Of a stretch of DNA of 64,000 nt, positions 25,332 to 34,978 are shown piece after piece. Origin of the DNA: Aquipluma nitroreducens (lineage in GTDB: Bacteria; Bacteroidota; Bacteroidia; Bacteroidales; Prolixibacteraceae); contig NZ_AP018694.1 of NCBI RefSeq assembly GCF_009689585.1, positions 1,178,001 to 1,242,000 on the forward strand, written 5' to 3'. The notes beneath the pieces are model-generated. The model saw nothing but the letters and a program-made list of their open reading frames with translations. It made no database searches and was not told the DNA's origin. Numbering within the stretch: position 1 is the stretch's first letter; every line of letters begins with the position of its first letter. A program made the translations under genes and the position numbers.

Positions 25332-26060
25332 CTAACTTGCCAATACTAGCTGCTCCTTCTCAATAGCTTTCGGGAAAAGGATATTGTTTTCCAAATGAAT
25401 ATGACGGTGTAAATCGTCTTCGAATTCTTTCAGTTTTCCATAAAGTACCCGAAAGGTGTTACAGGCATCTTCCGGCGCTGAATAACCATCGCTGATCCGG
25501 TACATTTCCTTCAGAATTAATCCGGCATTTTCGTGCTCTGCTTCCATCACCGAAATCGGTGAACCTATCGACCCAAAACAACCAGGATCGGTGCATTTAC
25601 CCGCGGATTCATCGGCTACAAGCTTTTTGATATACGGAAAGAGTATCATCTCTTCCTTTTGCAGGTGAGCCAATAATTCTTCAGCTAAATCCTGAAACAA
25701 TTCGTTTATCCGGATGACTTCGGAATGATGCTCGCCATGAACATCCGCTACTTTTTGTGCCAACGGCAGAATTTGTGGAATCGCCTTTTTTACATACTCA
25801 TGATGTGTATTCTGAATGTAATCGGCCAGAAATCCGATGTTCCAGCTATCAAAATCGTGAACGGCTGAACCTACTTTATTTTGCAGGTTTTCCAATGCCC
25901 GAATGACGATTGACTCATCGGTCTTGGCATTTGCACAGGCCTCTGAAACCGAAATCTTTCCACCACAGCAAAAATCAATTCCGTAGCTGCTGAACACATC
26001 GGCAGCCCTGAAATCGAGTTTTACAATTTCCCCTACTGATTTATTTTTAATGTTTTCCAT
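25332..26060 (-). CDS. ric: Iron-sulfur cluster repair di-iron protein (RIC/ScdA/YtfE)
   Basis: 242 residues. The N-terminal DUF542 (ScdA_N) domain contains FSSYGIDFCCGG (Cys31-Cys32). It is followed by a hemerythrin-like four-helix bundle with ligands in THHEYVKKA, GEHHSEVIRI, HLQKEEMILFPYIKKL, VMEAEHENAGLIL and HRHIHLENNILFPKA. This is the standard full-length architecture. The protein restores Fe-S clusters damaged by nitric oxide or peroxide in the cytosol. It lies 68 bp downstream of the NO reductase gene on the same strand and shares its probable NO-responsive promoter. Confidence 0.92.
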   Translation of the reverse strand: MENIKNKSVGEIVKLDFRAADVFSSYGIDFCCGGKISVSEACANAKTDESIVIRALENLQNKVGSAVHDFDSWNIGFLADYIQNTHHEYVKKAIPQILPLAQKVADVHGEHHSEVIRINELFQDLAEELLAHLQKEEMILFPYIKKLVADESAGKCTDPGCFGSIGSPISVMEAEHENAGLILKEMYRISDGYSAPEDACNTFRVLYGKLKEFEDDLHRHIHLENNILFPKAIEKEQLVLAS

Positions 26061-26128
26061 TTTTTTTGATTTTATTAGTGTTACATCGCCTCGCTGGTTA
26101 GAAACCGACGGACATCTTCAAATATATT

Positions 26129-28378
26129 TTATGCATTCTCCTTTTTCACCGACCAGCCAAAGACCAGTCCGGCAACGAAATACACCAATGCCACCACTCC
26201 CACTGCAAAAATGGTATCGCCGATCACCCGCAACCAGCGAAGGGTTTGCATAAATGGCTGTTGAAGGAAATCGGCAGACCGGGCGTACCATGTACCATAC
26301 TGAACACTGGCTACTGTTTGCAGCAATCCAACGGGCAATACACTGATCAATACCATCAGGGCAAGACCAATATTGATTGACCAGAATGCAATGGATAACG
26401 ATTTATCATTCCACACACTTTTCACCCACATGTTCCGGAGAACAAAAAGCATAAGTGAAATTCCAAGCATTCCGTAAACGCCAAACAATGCGGTGTGCCC
26501 ATGCACTGCGGTGGTATTTAATCCTTGCATGTAATACAAAGCGGTTGGTGGATTGATAAGGAATCCGAAAATACCTGCTCCAACCAGGTTCCAAAATGCT
26601 ACTGAAATCAATCCGTAAATTGGCCAGCGGTAAGCTGTCAGCCAGTTGGTATGTTTACTCAGTTTGTAATTGTGCCATACTTCGAAACCCATCAGCACCA
26701 ACGGAACGACTTCCAATGCACTGAATGTCGCTCCCAAAGCCAGGATTGCAGTTGGCGTTCCGGTGAAATACAGGTGATGGAACGTTCCGATAATACCTCC
26801 GCCCAAAAAGACGATCGTTGAGAAAAGAACAGCTGTTGTTGCCGATTTTATCCGGAGCAACCCAAGTTGTACGAAAATAAAGGCCGAAACAACTGCGGCA
26901 AAAACTTCGAAAAACCCTTCAACCCAAAGGTGAACCACCCACCAGCGCCAGTATTCGGCAACGGCCAGATTGGTTTGCTGTCCCCACATCAGCCCGGCGC
27001 CATAAAAAGAGCCGATGGCAGCCGAAGCAACCACAAAAAGAATAATCAGGTTACGGCTTTCGGAAGGAGTTTTCAGGATTGGGATTAACGGGCGAACCAT
27101 CAAAGCCAGCCAGATGAATAGACCAGCGAACAGGAAAATCTGCCAGAAGCGGCCAAGGTCAACATATTCGTAACCCTGATGACCGAACCAAAAGTTCTGA
27201 GCCAGTCCCAGTTTCTGCATTACGCCCATCCATTGGCCAGCCAACGAACCTACAACAATGACTAGCAGCGCTCCAAACAACACGTTAACGCCAAGTCGCT
27301 GAAACTTAGGTTCGTAGCCCGAAACTGCCGGAGCAATGTATAAGCCAGTAGCCAGCCACGAAGTCGCAATCCAGAAAATAGCCAACTGTACGTGCCAAGT
27401 TCGCGAGATCGAATAAGGTAAAATGGTATCAAGGTTTAGTCCGTAAAAAGAGTTTCCTTCGACACCAAAATGCGCGGTAACAACACCCATGATCACCTGA
27501 ACCAGAATCAAAGCTGTTACAATAACAAAGTATTTCAGGGTCGCCTTCATCGATGGCGTCGAGGTGAGATTGATCAGCGGATTAGTAGCCGGCATTTCAA
27601 TGTGTTCCTCATTATCGCGGGTGCGGGCATACTGATAGGCCATTAAGGCAACACCCAATAGCAAAATAATCACGCTGAAACCAGTCCAGATGTGCAAATC
27701 GCCTGTAGCCACATTGGCAACCAATTCTTCGTGCGGCCAGTTATGTGTATAAGTCAATTCACTTCCGGGACGCTCGGTAACGCAAGCCCACGATGCCCAC
27801 CAAAAGAAAGCAACCATCTTTTCTATCCGATCCTGTGATTTAATCGAATTTTCAGGAATGGAATAACTCTCACGCAGTTTAGCCATTTCAGGATTGTTAG
27901 TAAATAATCCGGAGTAAAAAGTACTGGTGCTCTGAATGGCTGAAGCTCTGGTTGCACTTACAGTAATTGTTTTAGCCGATTCGCTGTAAGTGTTTTTCCG
28001 GATATCCTGCTGAAGTTTGATCTTCAGGAACGCCTGATCTGCCGGATCAATTTCAGTAAATTTTTTACTGAATTTTTCCATCGACAGGACGTCGAGCATT
28101 GCAATTGCTTCTTTGTGAAGCCAGTCTGCTGTCCAGTCGGGTGCCTGATAAGCGCCATGCCCCCAAACACTTCCCAATTCCTGGCCGCCAATCGATTGCC
28201 ATACATTTTGACCATCGCGAATGTCTTGTCCGGTAAATAGCACCGTTCCGTCAGCGGTTACCACTTTGTCGGGAATTGGCGGTGCCTGATGGTAAATCTC
28301 AATTCCGAAGTAACCGAGCACTCCGAAACTGAGCACCATTACCGCAGTAAATCCAAACCATAGTTTTCGAATGTTCAT
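26129..28378 (-). CDS. norZ: Quinol-dependent nitric oxide reductase (qNor)
   Basis: 749 residues, the single-chain length. An N-terminal membrane helix and a periplasmic NorC-like domain (GQDIRDGQNVWQSIGGQELGSVWGHGAYQAPDW) are fused to a 12-helix heme-copper oxidase-type core with heme/FeB ligand regions HVQLAIFW, VVHLWVEGFFEVF, GTFHHLYFTG and VHGHTALFGVYGM. No heme c motif is present, as expected for quinol-fed enzymes. It reduces 2 NO to N2O at the cytoplasmic membrane. Neighbours are a repair protein and a divergent Crp/Fnr regulator; no nitrite reductase is in the window, so detoxification rather than denitrification is likely. Confidence 0.94.
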   Translation of the reverse strand: MNIRKLWFGFTAVMVLSFGVLGYFGIEIYHQAPPIPDKVVTADGTVLFTGQDIRDGQNVWQSIGGQELGSVWGHGAYQAPDWTADWLHKEAIAMLDVLSMEKFSKKFTEIDPADQAFLKIKLQQDIRKNTYSESAKTITVSATRASAIQSTSTFYSGLFTNNPEMAKLRESYSIPENSIKSQDRIEKMVAFFWWASWACVTERPGSELTYTHNWPHEELVANVATGDLHIWTGFSVIILLLGVALMAYQYARTRDNEEHIEMPATNPLINLTSTPSMKATLKYFVIVTALILVQVIMGVVTAHFGVEGNSFYGLNLDTILPYSISRTWHVQLAIFWIATSWLATGLYIAPAVSGYEPKFQRLGVNVLFGALLVIVVGSLAGQWMGVMQKLGLAQNFWFGHQGYEYVDLGRFWQIFLFAGLFIWLALMVRPLIPILKTPSESRNLIILFVVASAAIGSFYGAGLMWGQQTNLAVAEYWRWWVVHLWVEGFFEVFAAVVSAFIFVQLGLLRIKSATTAVLFSTIVFLGGGIIGTFHHLYFTGTPTAILALGATFSALEVVPLVLMGFEVWHNYKLSKHTNWLTAYRWPIYGLISVAFWNLVGAGIFGFLINPPTALYYMQGLNTTAVHGHTALFGVYGMLGISLMLFVLRNMWVKSVWNDKSLSIAFWSINIGLALMVLISVLPVGLLQTVASVQYGTWYARSADFLQQPFMQTLRWLRVIGDTIFAVGVVALVYFVAGLVFGWSVKKENA

Positions 28379-28461
28379 AGTGAATAGATTAATGATTTAT
28401 ATTTTGTATTTCCAGTTAATTATTTATATTTAATATTTACAGCTAATTAATTATCCTGAAA

Positions 28462-28469
28462 CAAATATA
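28462..28469 (-). promoter_or_regulatory. -7 promoter element of the NO reductase operon
   Basis: On the minus strand TATATTTG matches TAnnTTTG. A transcript would start near 28456, about 78 nt before the ATG. No TTTG sits at -33, as expected if an activator is required. Confidence 0.55.
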
Positions 28470-28490
28470 GATCAGCGTCAGGTCCTGATT

Positions 28491-28508
28491 TTATGAGCAG
28501 GATCATAA
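28491..28508. promoter_or_regulatory. Candidate Crp/Fnr-type operator TTATGA-N6-TCATAA
   Basis: Perfect 6-bp inverted arms with a 6-nt spacer. Its centre (28499.5) is about 43 bp upstream of the predicted NO reductase transcript start, the distance for a class II activator. The regulator gene at 28651 diverges from here. Confidence 0.6.
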
Positions 28509-28650
28509 GGCATTAATTCACTCAAATAACTATCATTCAATATGTAACAAGTAATTTTGTTGATTTTAGAAAATAAGTTTTGAATATAAATAAGATTAAA
28601 ATCTCTTAAATTATTCTTTTGATTAAATTTGAAGATCAAATTGCCCAACT

Positions 28651-29244
28651 ATGATTGACGAAGACCTACTTAATGAATTTGGCGCTGTGGAAATAAAAAT
28701 CGGAAAAGGGGTGCACCTCTTTCACGAAAAACAAAAAGCGGCGCATTATTTCCAGATTAAATTCGGAAAAATAAAAATGTTTAACCTCACCGCCGATGGA
28801 AAAATCTTCACCCAAGGTTTTTTTGAAGCTGGTGGAAGTTTTGGCGAACCTCCTCTTTTCACTGATTCGAATTACCCGGCCTGCACCATTGCAGAAGAAG
28901 ATACGACCTTGTTAAAACTCTCGAAGTCCAGATTTTTTAAACTCCTGAAGGAAAACCCCGATATTCATTTCGAAATTACCCGAATGCTGGCAACTCGCTT
29001 GTTGTACAAATCGATGCAACTGAAAGTGATTTCGAGCTTTAAACCTGAACACCGCATTTTAAGCCTGATTGATTACTTGAAAAAAGAAGAAGGTATTCCG
29101 GAAAGTCAAAAATTCGGGGTGAGCCTCACCCGTCAACACATTGCCGACCTGACTGGGTTACGCGTTGAAACCGTAATCCGCACAGTAAAAACACTGGAAA
29201 AAGACGGGAGTCTGAAAATAATCGGGCATAAAATTTACAGGTAG
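28651..29244 (+). CDS. Crp/Fnr-family transcriptional regulator, probable NO-responsive activator
   Basis: 197 residues. A cyclic-nucleotide-binding-type beta roll (about 1-115; FGKIKMFNLTADGKIFTQGFFEAGGSFGEPPLF) leads through a dimer helix to a winged helix-turn-helix (LTRQHIADLTGLRVETVIRTVKTLEKDGSL, about 150-180). There is no N-terminal Cys cluster, so it is not an Fe-S FNR; DNR/NnrR-type heme sensing of NO is possible. It is divergent from qNor with 272 bp between, containing an 18-bp palindrome. The specific ligand is inference from context. Confidence 0.85.
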   Translation: MIDEDLLNEFGAVEIKIGKGVHLFHEKQKAAHYFQIKFGKIKMFNLTADGKIFTQGFFEAGGSFGEPPLFTDSNYPACTIAEEDTTLLKLSKSRFFKLLKENPDIHFEITRMLATRLLYKSMQLKVISSFKPEHRILSLIDYLKKEEGIPESQKFGVSLTRQHIADLTGLRVETVIRTVKTLEKDGSLKIIGHKIYR

Positions 29245-29265
29245 TAAAATCTTTAGGATTTGGCG

Positions 29266-30606
29266 CTAAACTGGGTTCATAACTCTTGCGTCAATCCTTG
29301 TACTTCGGTATAACAGCAACATAAAAAACAGACTGAGTATAAAAAATACGGTAATGGCCAGCACCGAAAAACGCATGCTACCAGTGATTGCTTCGATTAG
29401 TCCAAAGCTAAAAGTACCGGCAACGGTGGCAAGTTTTTCCATCACATCGTAAAAGCTGAAAAACGAAGTGTGGTCTGTGGTATCGGCCGGAAGCATTTTG
29501 GAATAGGTGCTGCGAGCCAGCGATTGCGAGCCACCCATGACGATGCCAATAAAAAATGCCACAGTTAAAAACCCAATGGCATCGGTAACAAAATAAGCGC
29601 CTATACAGATAATGGCCCACGAAACAACCGTGATCATGAGCGCTCTCAAATTTCCCAATTTTTCGGAAATGCGGGCAAACATCCAGGCTCCCAACATTCC
29701 AACGAGTTGAATGGCCAGAATGGTTGGGATAAGTATATTTTCGCGCAAGCCTAATTCCTTTTCGCCATAAGTTGCAGCCATAAACATAGTTGTCAGCACA
29801 CCCATCATCAGGAAGAAAAAGCCGGTCAAATACAGACTAAGTTGGCGAGACTTCCGAATCTGATTAAATACCGTTCGCAATTCCTTATACCCATTTGTCC
29901 AAACAGACTCGTGTTTCGTCCGCTGGCGATACGTGTATTTGGGCAAGCGGCTAAACGTGATCTGCGAAAAACCAATCCACCACAAAAAAACCGTAACAAA
30001 CGAAATACGGGCAGGCAAGGAACTATCGGCAGCAATACCAAACAGATTGGGTTCCATGATCATCAACAGGTTAAAAAGCAGCAATACAACACCACCCAGG
30101 TAACCCATCGAATACCCACGCGCGCTTATCCGATCCTGATCTTCAGGCTCAGCAATAACCGGAAGAAACGAATTGTAGAACACGATGCTTCCGCCATAAC
30201 CAATGGTTCCCAACGCAAATGCAATTACGCCCAGTTCGATGTGATTTTTGTCGAAGAAGAATAAAGCCCCGCAAGCCGTGGCGCCAATCAGCGTAAAGGC
30301 ACGCATGAAACCTTTGCGACGACCCGTATAGTCGGCCATCGACGAAAACAAAGGCGACATAATGGCAACCAACAGGTATGCAACGGCAATTGCCCACGAA
30401 TAAAGAACTGTATTTATTACCGGCAACCCAAAGAAATGAACCGTAAAATCGTTTCCCGTGCGGGTAATCGTGTTGTAATAAATGGGAAAAATAGCTGATG
30501 CGATGGTTAACTGGTAAACTGAATTGGCCCAATCGTACATTACCCATCCCCGTACAATACGTTTATCGCCTTTCACAATCGTTTGAACGTCGTTTCGCTT
30601 TATCAT
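29266..30606 (-). CDS. MFS transporter, UMF1/Atg22-like family
   Basis: 446 residues with about twelve membrane helices. The N-terminus RGWVMYDWANSVYQLTI is the characteristic YDWANS motif of the UMF1 family (Atg22-like). Other MFS hallmarks are MADYTGRRKGFMRAF after helix 2 and GGSQSLARSTYSKMLP in the second half. Substrates of bacterial members are not established; Atg22 of yeast exports amino acids from the vacuole. It ends 21 bp from the convergent Crp/Fnr gene with no clear terminator between. Confidence 0.85.
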   Translation of the reverse strand: MIKRNDVQTIVKGDKRIVRGWVMYDWANSVYQLTIASAIFPIYYNTITRTGNDFTVHFFGLPVINTVLYSWAIAVAYLLVAIMSPLFSSMADYTGRRKGFMRAFTLIGATACGALFFFDKNHIELGVIAFALGTIGYGGSIVFYNSFLPVIAEPEDQDRISARGYSMGYLGGVVLLLFNLLMIMEPNLFGIAADSSLPARISFVTVFLWWIGFSQITFSRLPKYTYRQRTKHESVWTNGYKELRTVFNQIRKSRQLSLYLTGFFFLMMGVLTTMFMAATYGEKELGLRENILIPTILAIQLVGMLGAWMFARISEKLGNLRALMITVVSWAIICIGAYFVTDAIGFLTVAFFIGIVMGGSQSLARSTYSKMLPADTTDHTSFFSFYDVMEKLATVAGTFSFGLIEAITGSMRFSVLAITVFFILSLFFMLLLYRSTRIDARVMNPV

Positions 30607-30743
30607 GCATTCCTAGTTTTATAGTTGCGGTATTATTTGTCCAAAATTTCAAGTTTAGCGTAAACGTAGTTATTTCTTTTTTCCATTTATACTGCACATT
30701 AAAAAAAAATTGCCCACCCTTGTGAGGCAGGCATTTTATATCC

Positions 30744-30770
30744 GTAAAAACAAACTTTCCGTTTGTTTTG
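30744..30770 (-). terminator. Intrinsic terminator of the GH2 gene
   Basis: Arms AAAACAAAC (30747-30755) and GTTTGTTTT (30761-30769), 5-nt loop, T run on the minus strand directly after the gene. Confidence 0.7.
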
Positions 30771-33700
30771 CTATTCAATCTTGATCGTGTAAGTGAACGA
30801 AGTTGGTTCGGCAAAAACCTGGTACTGAGGCAAAGGTCTTGGGCCACAACCTGCAGAACCGACTCCGAGTGTTTTATGACTGATGCATAACACAGTAGCG
30901 CTGCTTTGTGGCAAATCAATGCGGTACTCGGTTTTTTCCATTTCTTCGTCGGTATAAGGCAGGGCGGTAATTTGCATCAAATCCTTGTCGCTGGTTACTT
31001 TAATGCCCGCTCCGGCTTTCTGCGAAATTTCGGTCCAACGAACATCTTCGTGATTTCCGTTATCCATCGGCTTTTCGTATGGAGTCATCTGTTCGGCAAT
31101 TGTGCTGCTGTAAAGACCAACATCGAAACCTCTTTTGCGGTCGCTGTAGTTTTCCATCGGGCCTCTTCCGAAATACGAAATCTGATCGAGTTGCTTGTTC
31201 AACATTAACCGAACGCCGATACGTGCAACCACTAATTTCGGATTATTTGAATCTACTTTATTGCTGGCTTTGATTTCGCCATTGCCGTTTACCGAGTAAA
31301 CAACTTCGTAGGTAGCTTCAAATCCGTTCTTTCCTTCAGCCTTCATTTTTACTGAAATCCGGGCATTGTTGGCATCAACCTGATTGGCTTCAACTTCAGT
31401 AACAGTCCATTTCAGCTCTTTCAAACCGTTTTTAACCCAGTCGCGGTCGGCCCACATATCGTCGTTGCGGTGAGGTGCACGCCACAAATGCAGTTTCGGC
31501 CCACCTTCGCCTGTCAACAATTCCTGATTGCCTTTTTTGATGCTTGTGAACGTTCCAACTGCTTTGTCGAAAGCCAGAGAGAAGTCTTTTCCTTTAACCA
31601 AAACCTCTTTTTCGTTCTGGGTTAATGTAACCGGCACATTAGCAACAGCAACAGGCGCTTCAGCCACTTTTACCGGCAACTGGAATTGATGTGTTGAGAC
31701 TTCGAAACCTTTCTTTGCCCACAATTCGTCGTTGTTTTGTGTGAACGAAATTCTCACAAAATATTCTGCTCCCGGTTTTGGATTAGTTACCTTGCAAGGC
31801 ACACTAACAATTTGTTCAGCTCCGGGTTTCAATTCCTGAAGGTTCAGTTTTCCGCTTGAAATCACTTTACCATTTTCAGCAAGGCTCCAAGAACCGGTAA
31901 ATCCATTCAGGTTGATAAACTGGAAGCGGTTACGGATTTTGACGGTTGCTTTTTCAGCATCAGCAACTGTAATTCCAATCCACTGATACGCTTTTTTCAT
32001 TTCCGGATAGTGTGGTTTAGGCGAACGATCGGAGAAAACTGTTCCCTTGTGGATGAAATATTTGTCGTTCGGAAATTCGCCAAATCCGCCGCCATAAGCG
32101 ATAATCGGATGTTTCGGATCGCGGTTGTTGTACAATCCCTGATCCTGATATTCCCAAATAGCGCCACCCAAAAGGGCTGGATATTTATCGAACAAATCGT
32201 TGTATTCACCAATAGCTCCCATGGAGTTGAACATGGCATGAGCATACTCGCACAAATAGAACGGCTTGGTGTAGGCCGTGTCGCTTAAAGCAATCTTTTC
32301 AGTTCCTTCCGGACTGGTGTACATCCTTGAATCAATATCGGCAGGATTATTTTTCTTGATTCCGAAGCGTTCGTAATGAACAAAACGGGTTGGATCGATG
32401 GCTTTAATCGCGTTCATCGCAGCTACAAAATTGGAGCCTATTCCGCCATTCTCATTTCCAAGCGACCACAACACAATCGATGCATGGTTTTTAAAGTTCT
32501 CAGTATTGGCCACGTTGCGGTCAATAATCTGTGCCTTAATCGTAGGTTCTTCGTCGAACTTTCCATCGTAACCATGACACTCCACATTGGCTTCGGCAAC
32601 CAGCCAAATTCCCCATTCGTCACACAGTTCGTACCAGCGTGGATCGTCGGAATAGTGGCAAGTGCGCACGTGGTTACAATTTCCTTGTTTGATCACTTCC
32701 AGATCGCGAATCATTTGAGCCTCGGTAATGGCATGACCAACTTCAGGCCAATGTTCGTGGCGGTTAACACCTTTCAGCTTGATTGGCGTTCCGTTAACCA
32801 GGAAAAGACGGCCTTTAATCTCAATTTCGCGGAACCCGGTTTTTGACGACAAAATTTCGGTGGTTTTTCTGCCTTCGTTCAAGGTTAAAACAGTAGTATA
32901 TAATTTTGGCGTTTCTGCTGTCCATTTGGCTGGATTCTTCACCGGAAATTTCAGGGTAACAACCTGCTCTTCACCAGGATTCAAAGCAGGAACAGCAACT
33001 TCGGCTTTTGCACCTTTCACTTCTTTGATTCCATCGAAAAGTGTAGCAACCAGTTTCTGAGCGACTCCTTTTGATGAGCCGTAATTTTTAATCTTAGCGG
33101 TTACGTCAACAGTTGCATTTTCATATTTCGCATCAAGATCGGTTTTTATGAAATAGTCGCGAACATGCGTATCAGGAGTACTCCAGAGCGTCACATTCCG
33201 GAAAATACCGCTCAACCGCCACATGTCCTGATCTTCAAGGAAACTTCCGGCAGTAAAACGGTAAACCTCAACTGCCAGAATGTTTTTGCCCGGTTTAACG
33301 TATTTGGTTACATCAAACTCAGCAGCGTTGCGGCTGTTAATGCTGTACCCCACTTTTTCGCCATTGATCCACAGGAAGAAACCGGCATCAACACCATCGA
33401 AAGTAAGAAATAACTGACGACCATTCCAGTTTTGAGGAACTTCAAACTCGCGGCGGTAACTTCCAACGGGATTTCTTTCTTTGTAGGCAGTGAAAGTTTT
33501 TGGTGGTTCGCTCATCACATGAGGATAATCTTTTTTGAAGATATAACCCATATTCCTGTAGTATGGAGTTCCGTAGCCCAAAACCTGCCAGTTTGATGGG
33601 ACCGGAATTTCTTTCCAGCCCGATACATCAAACGAAGGTTTGTAGAAATCGACCGGGCGCTGCTGTGGCCATGCTACCCAATTGAATTTCCACATACCAT

Positions 33701-34001
33701 TCAGGCTTTGGCAAAACGACGAAGCATGGCGAATTGCTTTTAGCGCTTCGGCCTGATTGCCGTAAACCATTAATGTGGCATGAGCCGGTTCTTTGTTGAT
33801 GCCCAGTAATTCGGGATTCTCAATTTCGGGAGGAATAGCTGCCCCCACAACTACAGTATCAGTACTATTAGCAGATACTGAATTAATCGTTGAATTTTGC
33901 TCAACGAATTGTTTTTTTGTTGAAGAAGTCGATCCATTGCGAAAGGCTTGTGCAATGAAAACGGCCATTATGGCCAGACTTATAAATACAAATCTTCTCA
34001 T
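30771..34001 (-). CDS. GH2 beta-galactosidase (LacZ type)
   Basis: 1076 residues from ATG 34001 (MRRFVFISLAIMAVFIAQAF, a signal peptide); an upstream in-frame start at 34061 adds 20 residues before it. Domain order is LacZ-like: sugar-binding jelly roll (FNWVAWPQQRPVDFY, FLTFDGVDAGFFLWINGEKVGYS), two immunoglobulin-like domains around a TIM barrel (GVNRHEHWPEVGHAI, LWSLGNENGG with acid/base Glu517, YLCEYAHAM with nucleophile Glu585), and a C-terminal beta-galactosidase small-chain domain with YFGRGPMENYSDR. A linker of low complexity rich in Ser/Thr/Asn follows the signal peptide. Probably periplasmic; acts on beta-galactosides, alongside the GH42 enzyme. Confidence 0.93.
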   Translation of the reverse strand: MRRFVFISLAIMAVFIAQAFRNGSTSSTKKQFVEQNSTINSVSANSTDTVVVGAAIPPEIENPELLGINKEPAHATLMVYGNQAEALKAIRHASSFCQSLNGMWKFNWVAWPQQRPVDFYKPSFDVSGWKEIPVPSNWQVLGYGTPYYRNMGYIFKKDYPHVMSEPPKTFTAYKERNPVGSYRREFEVPQNWNGRQLFLTFDGVDAGFFLWINGEKVGYSINSRNAAEFDVTKYVKPGKNILAVEVYRFTAGSFLEDQDMWRLSGIFRNVTLWSTPDTHVRDYFIKTDLDAKYENATVDVTAKIKNYGSSKGVAQKLVATLFDGIKEVKGAKAEVAVPALNPGEEQVVTLKFPVKNPAKWTAETPKLYTTVLTLNEGRKTTEILSSKTGFREIEIKGRLFLVNGTPIKLKGVNRHEHWPEVGHAITEAQMIRDLEVIKQGNCNHVRTCHYSDDPRWYELCDEWGIWLVAEANVECHGYDGKFDEEPTIKAQIIDRNVANTENFKNHASIVLWSLGNENGGIGSNFVAAMNAIKAIDPTRFVHYERFGIKKNNPADIDSRMYTSPEGTEKIALSDTAYTKPFYLCEYAHAMFNSMGAIGEYNDLFDKYPALLGGAIWEYQDQGLYNNRDPKHPIIAYGGGFGEFPNDKYFIHKGTVFSDRSPKPHYPEMKKAYQWIGITVADAEKATVKIRNRFQFINLNGFTGSWSLAENGKVISSGKLNLQELKPGAEQIVSVPCKVTNPKPGAEYFVRISFTQNNDELWAKKGFEVSTHQFQLPVKVAEAPVAVANVPVTLTQNEKEVLVKGKDFSLAFDKAVGTFTSIKKGNQELLTGEGGPKLHLWRAPHRNDDMWADRDWVKNGLKELKWTVTEVEANQVDANNARISVKMKAEGKNGFEATYEVVYSVNGNGEIKASNKVDSNNPKLVVARIGVRLMLNKQLDQISYFGRGPMENYSDRKRGFDVGLYSSTIAEQMTPYEKPMDNGNHEDVRWTEISQKAGAGIKVTSDKDLMQITALPYTDEEMEKTEYRIDLPQSSATVLCISHKTLGVGSAGCGPRPLPQYQVFAEPTSFTYTIKIE

Positions 34002-34141
34002 TTTTAAAATGGGTTTAGTTATTTTAATGCCGAAATTACATATAAAAAAGAGAAGAGGCATTCAATTATATTCATTCATATGTCCATATGGATTTCATTG
34101 ACAGTTCTTTCACATTGACATTCTGACACTTAAAAACAATG

Positions 34142-34975
34142 CTACCTTACTTCGTTCAATTTTACTGAAATCGGTTTACTGGCTTCTCCGGCATAAATGC
34201 TTACATGAGGGAATGGTATTTCAATTCCTTCGCGATCGAAGGCTTCTTTAATTTCGATGAAAACACTGTTTTTCACAGCGGTATAATTGGTTTTCTCGAA
34301 CCAAACGCCAAACGTAATGTTGATGCTGCTGTCGCCAAACGACTGAAAAAGAATATACGGTTCAGGTTCTTCGAGGCATAGCGGATTGTTTCGGGCAACA
34401 TTTTCGAGTACCGATTTTACTTTCCTAAGATCTTCTTTGTAAGCGACCCCAATCTGAAAATCGAGCCGACGAATAGGAAAACGGGTTACATTTGTCAGTT
34501 CCGAAGAAATAACCGTTTGGTTCGGTATCCTGATCAGCAAATTATCGAAAGTTTTAATTTTTATCGAAAGTAAATCGATGGAATAAACAGTTCCGGATTT
34601 TTCGCCAATCCTCACCACATCACCGATCTCGAAGGATTTTTCGCCTACCAGGAAAAGCCCGCTAATGATGTTCCCGATACTGGTTTGCGAGGCCACACCA
34701 ATGACAATACCCATCACACCTACAGCTCCAAAAAGTGCGGTTAAGTCGTAGTTTAATTCGCGGGTAACAATTAACACCAATCCGGTATATCCGGTATAGG
34801 TAACTGTCCTGGTAATTAACATCATACGTTGACGTGAAAGTTGTTTTCGCAACGACCGTCTCAGCATAAAAGCAATCATCTGGATGGAACTGAGGCCTAT
34901 TATCAGGATAAAAACGATCCGGATAAATTTCTCGATGGTTGCCGGATTAATGTATTTTTCAAGACCGAGATCCAT
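34142..34975 (-). CDS. Small-conductance mechanosensitive channel (MscS family)
   Basis: 277 residues. Three N-terminal membrane helices end in the pore helix (LTALFGAVGVMGIVIGVASQTSIGNIISGLFLV), followed by the MscS beta domain (FEIGDVVRIGEKSGTVYSIDLLSIKIKTFDNLLIRIPN) and the alpha/beta C-terminal domain. It releases osmolytes during hypo-osmotic shock. The upstream gene on the same strand ends 3 bp before its start region, so the two are translationally close and probably cotranscribed. Confidence 0.92.
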   Translation of the reverse strand: MDLGLEKYINPATIEKFIRIVFILIIGLSSIQMIAFMLRRSLRKQLSRQRMMLITRTVTYTGYTGLVLIVTRELNYDLTALFGAVGVMGIVIGVASQTSIGNIISGLFLVGEKSFEIGDVVRIGEKSGTVYSIDLLSIKIKTFDNLLIRIPNQTVISSELTNVTRFPIRRLDFQIGVAYKEDLRKVKSVLENVARNNPLCLEEPEPYILFQSFGDSSINITFGVWFEKTNYTAVKNSVFIEIKEAFDREGIEIPFPHVSIYAGEASKPISVKLNEVR

Positions 34976-34978
34976 AGC

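Noticed and set aside
28621-28641. TTGAT...ATCAA inverted repeat just before the Crp/Fnr gene as an FNR box
   Set aside because: The half-sites are 11 nt apart instead of four, and the site is too close to the ATG; the 28491-28508 palindrome fits much better.
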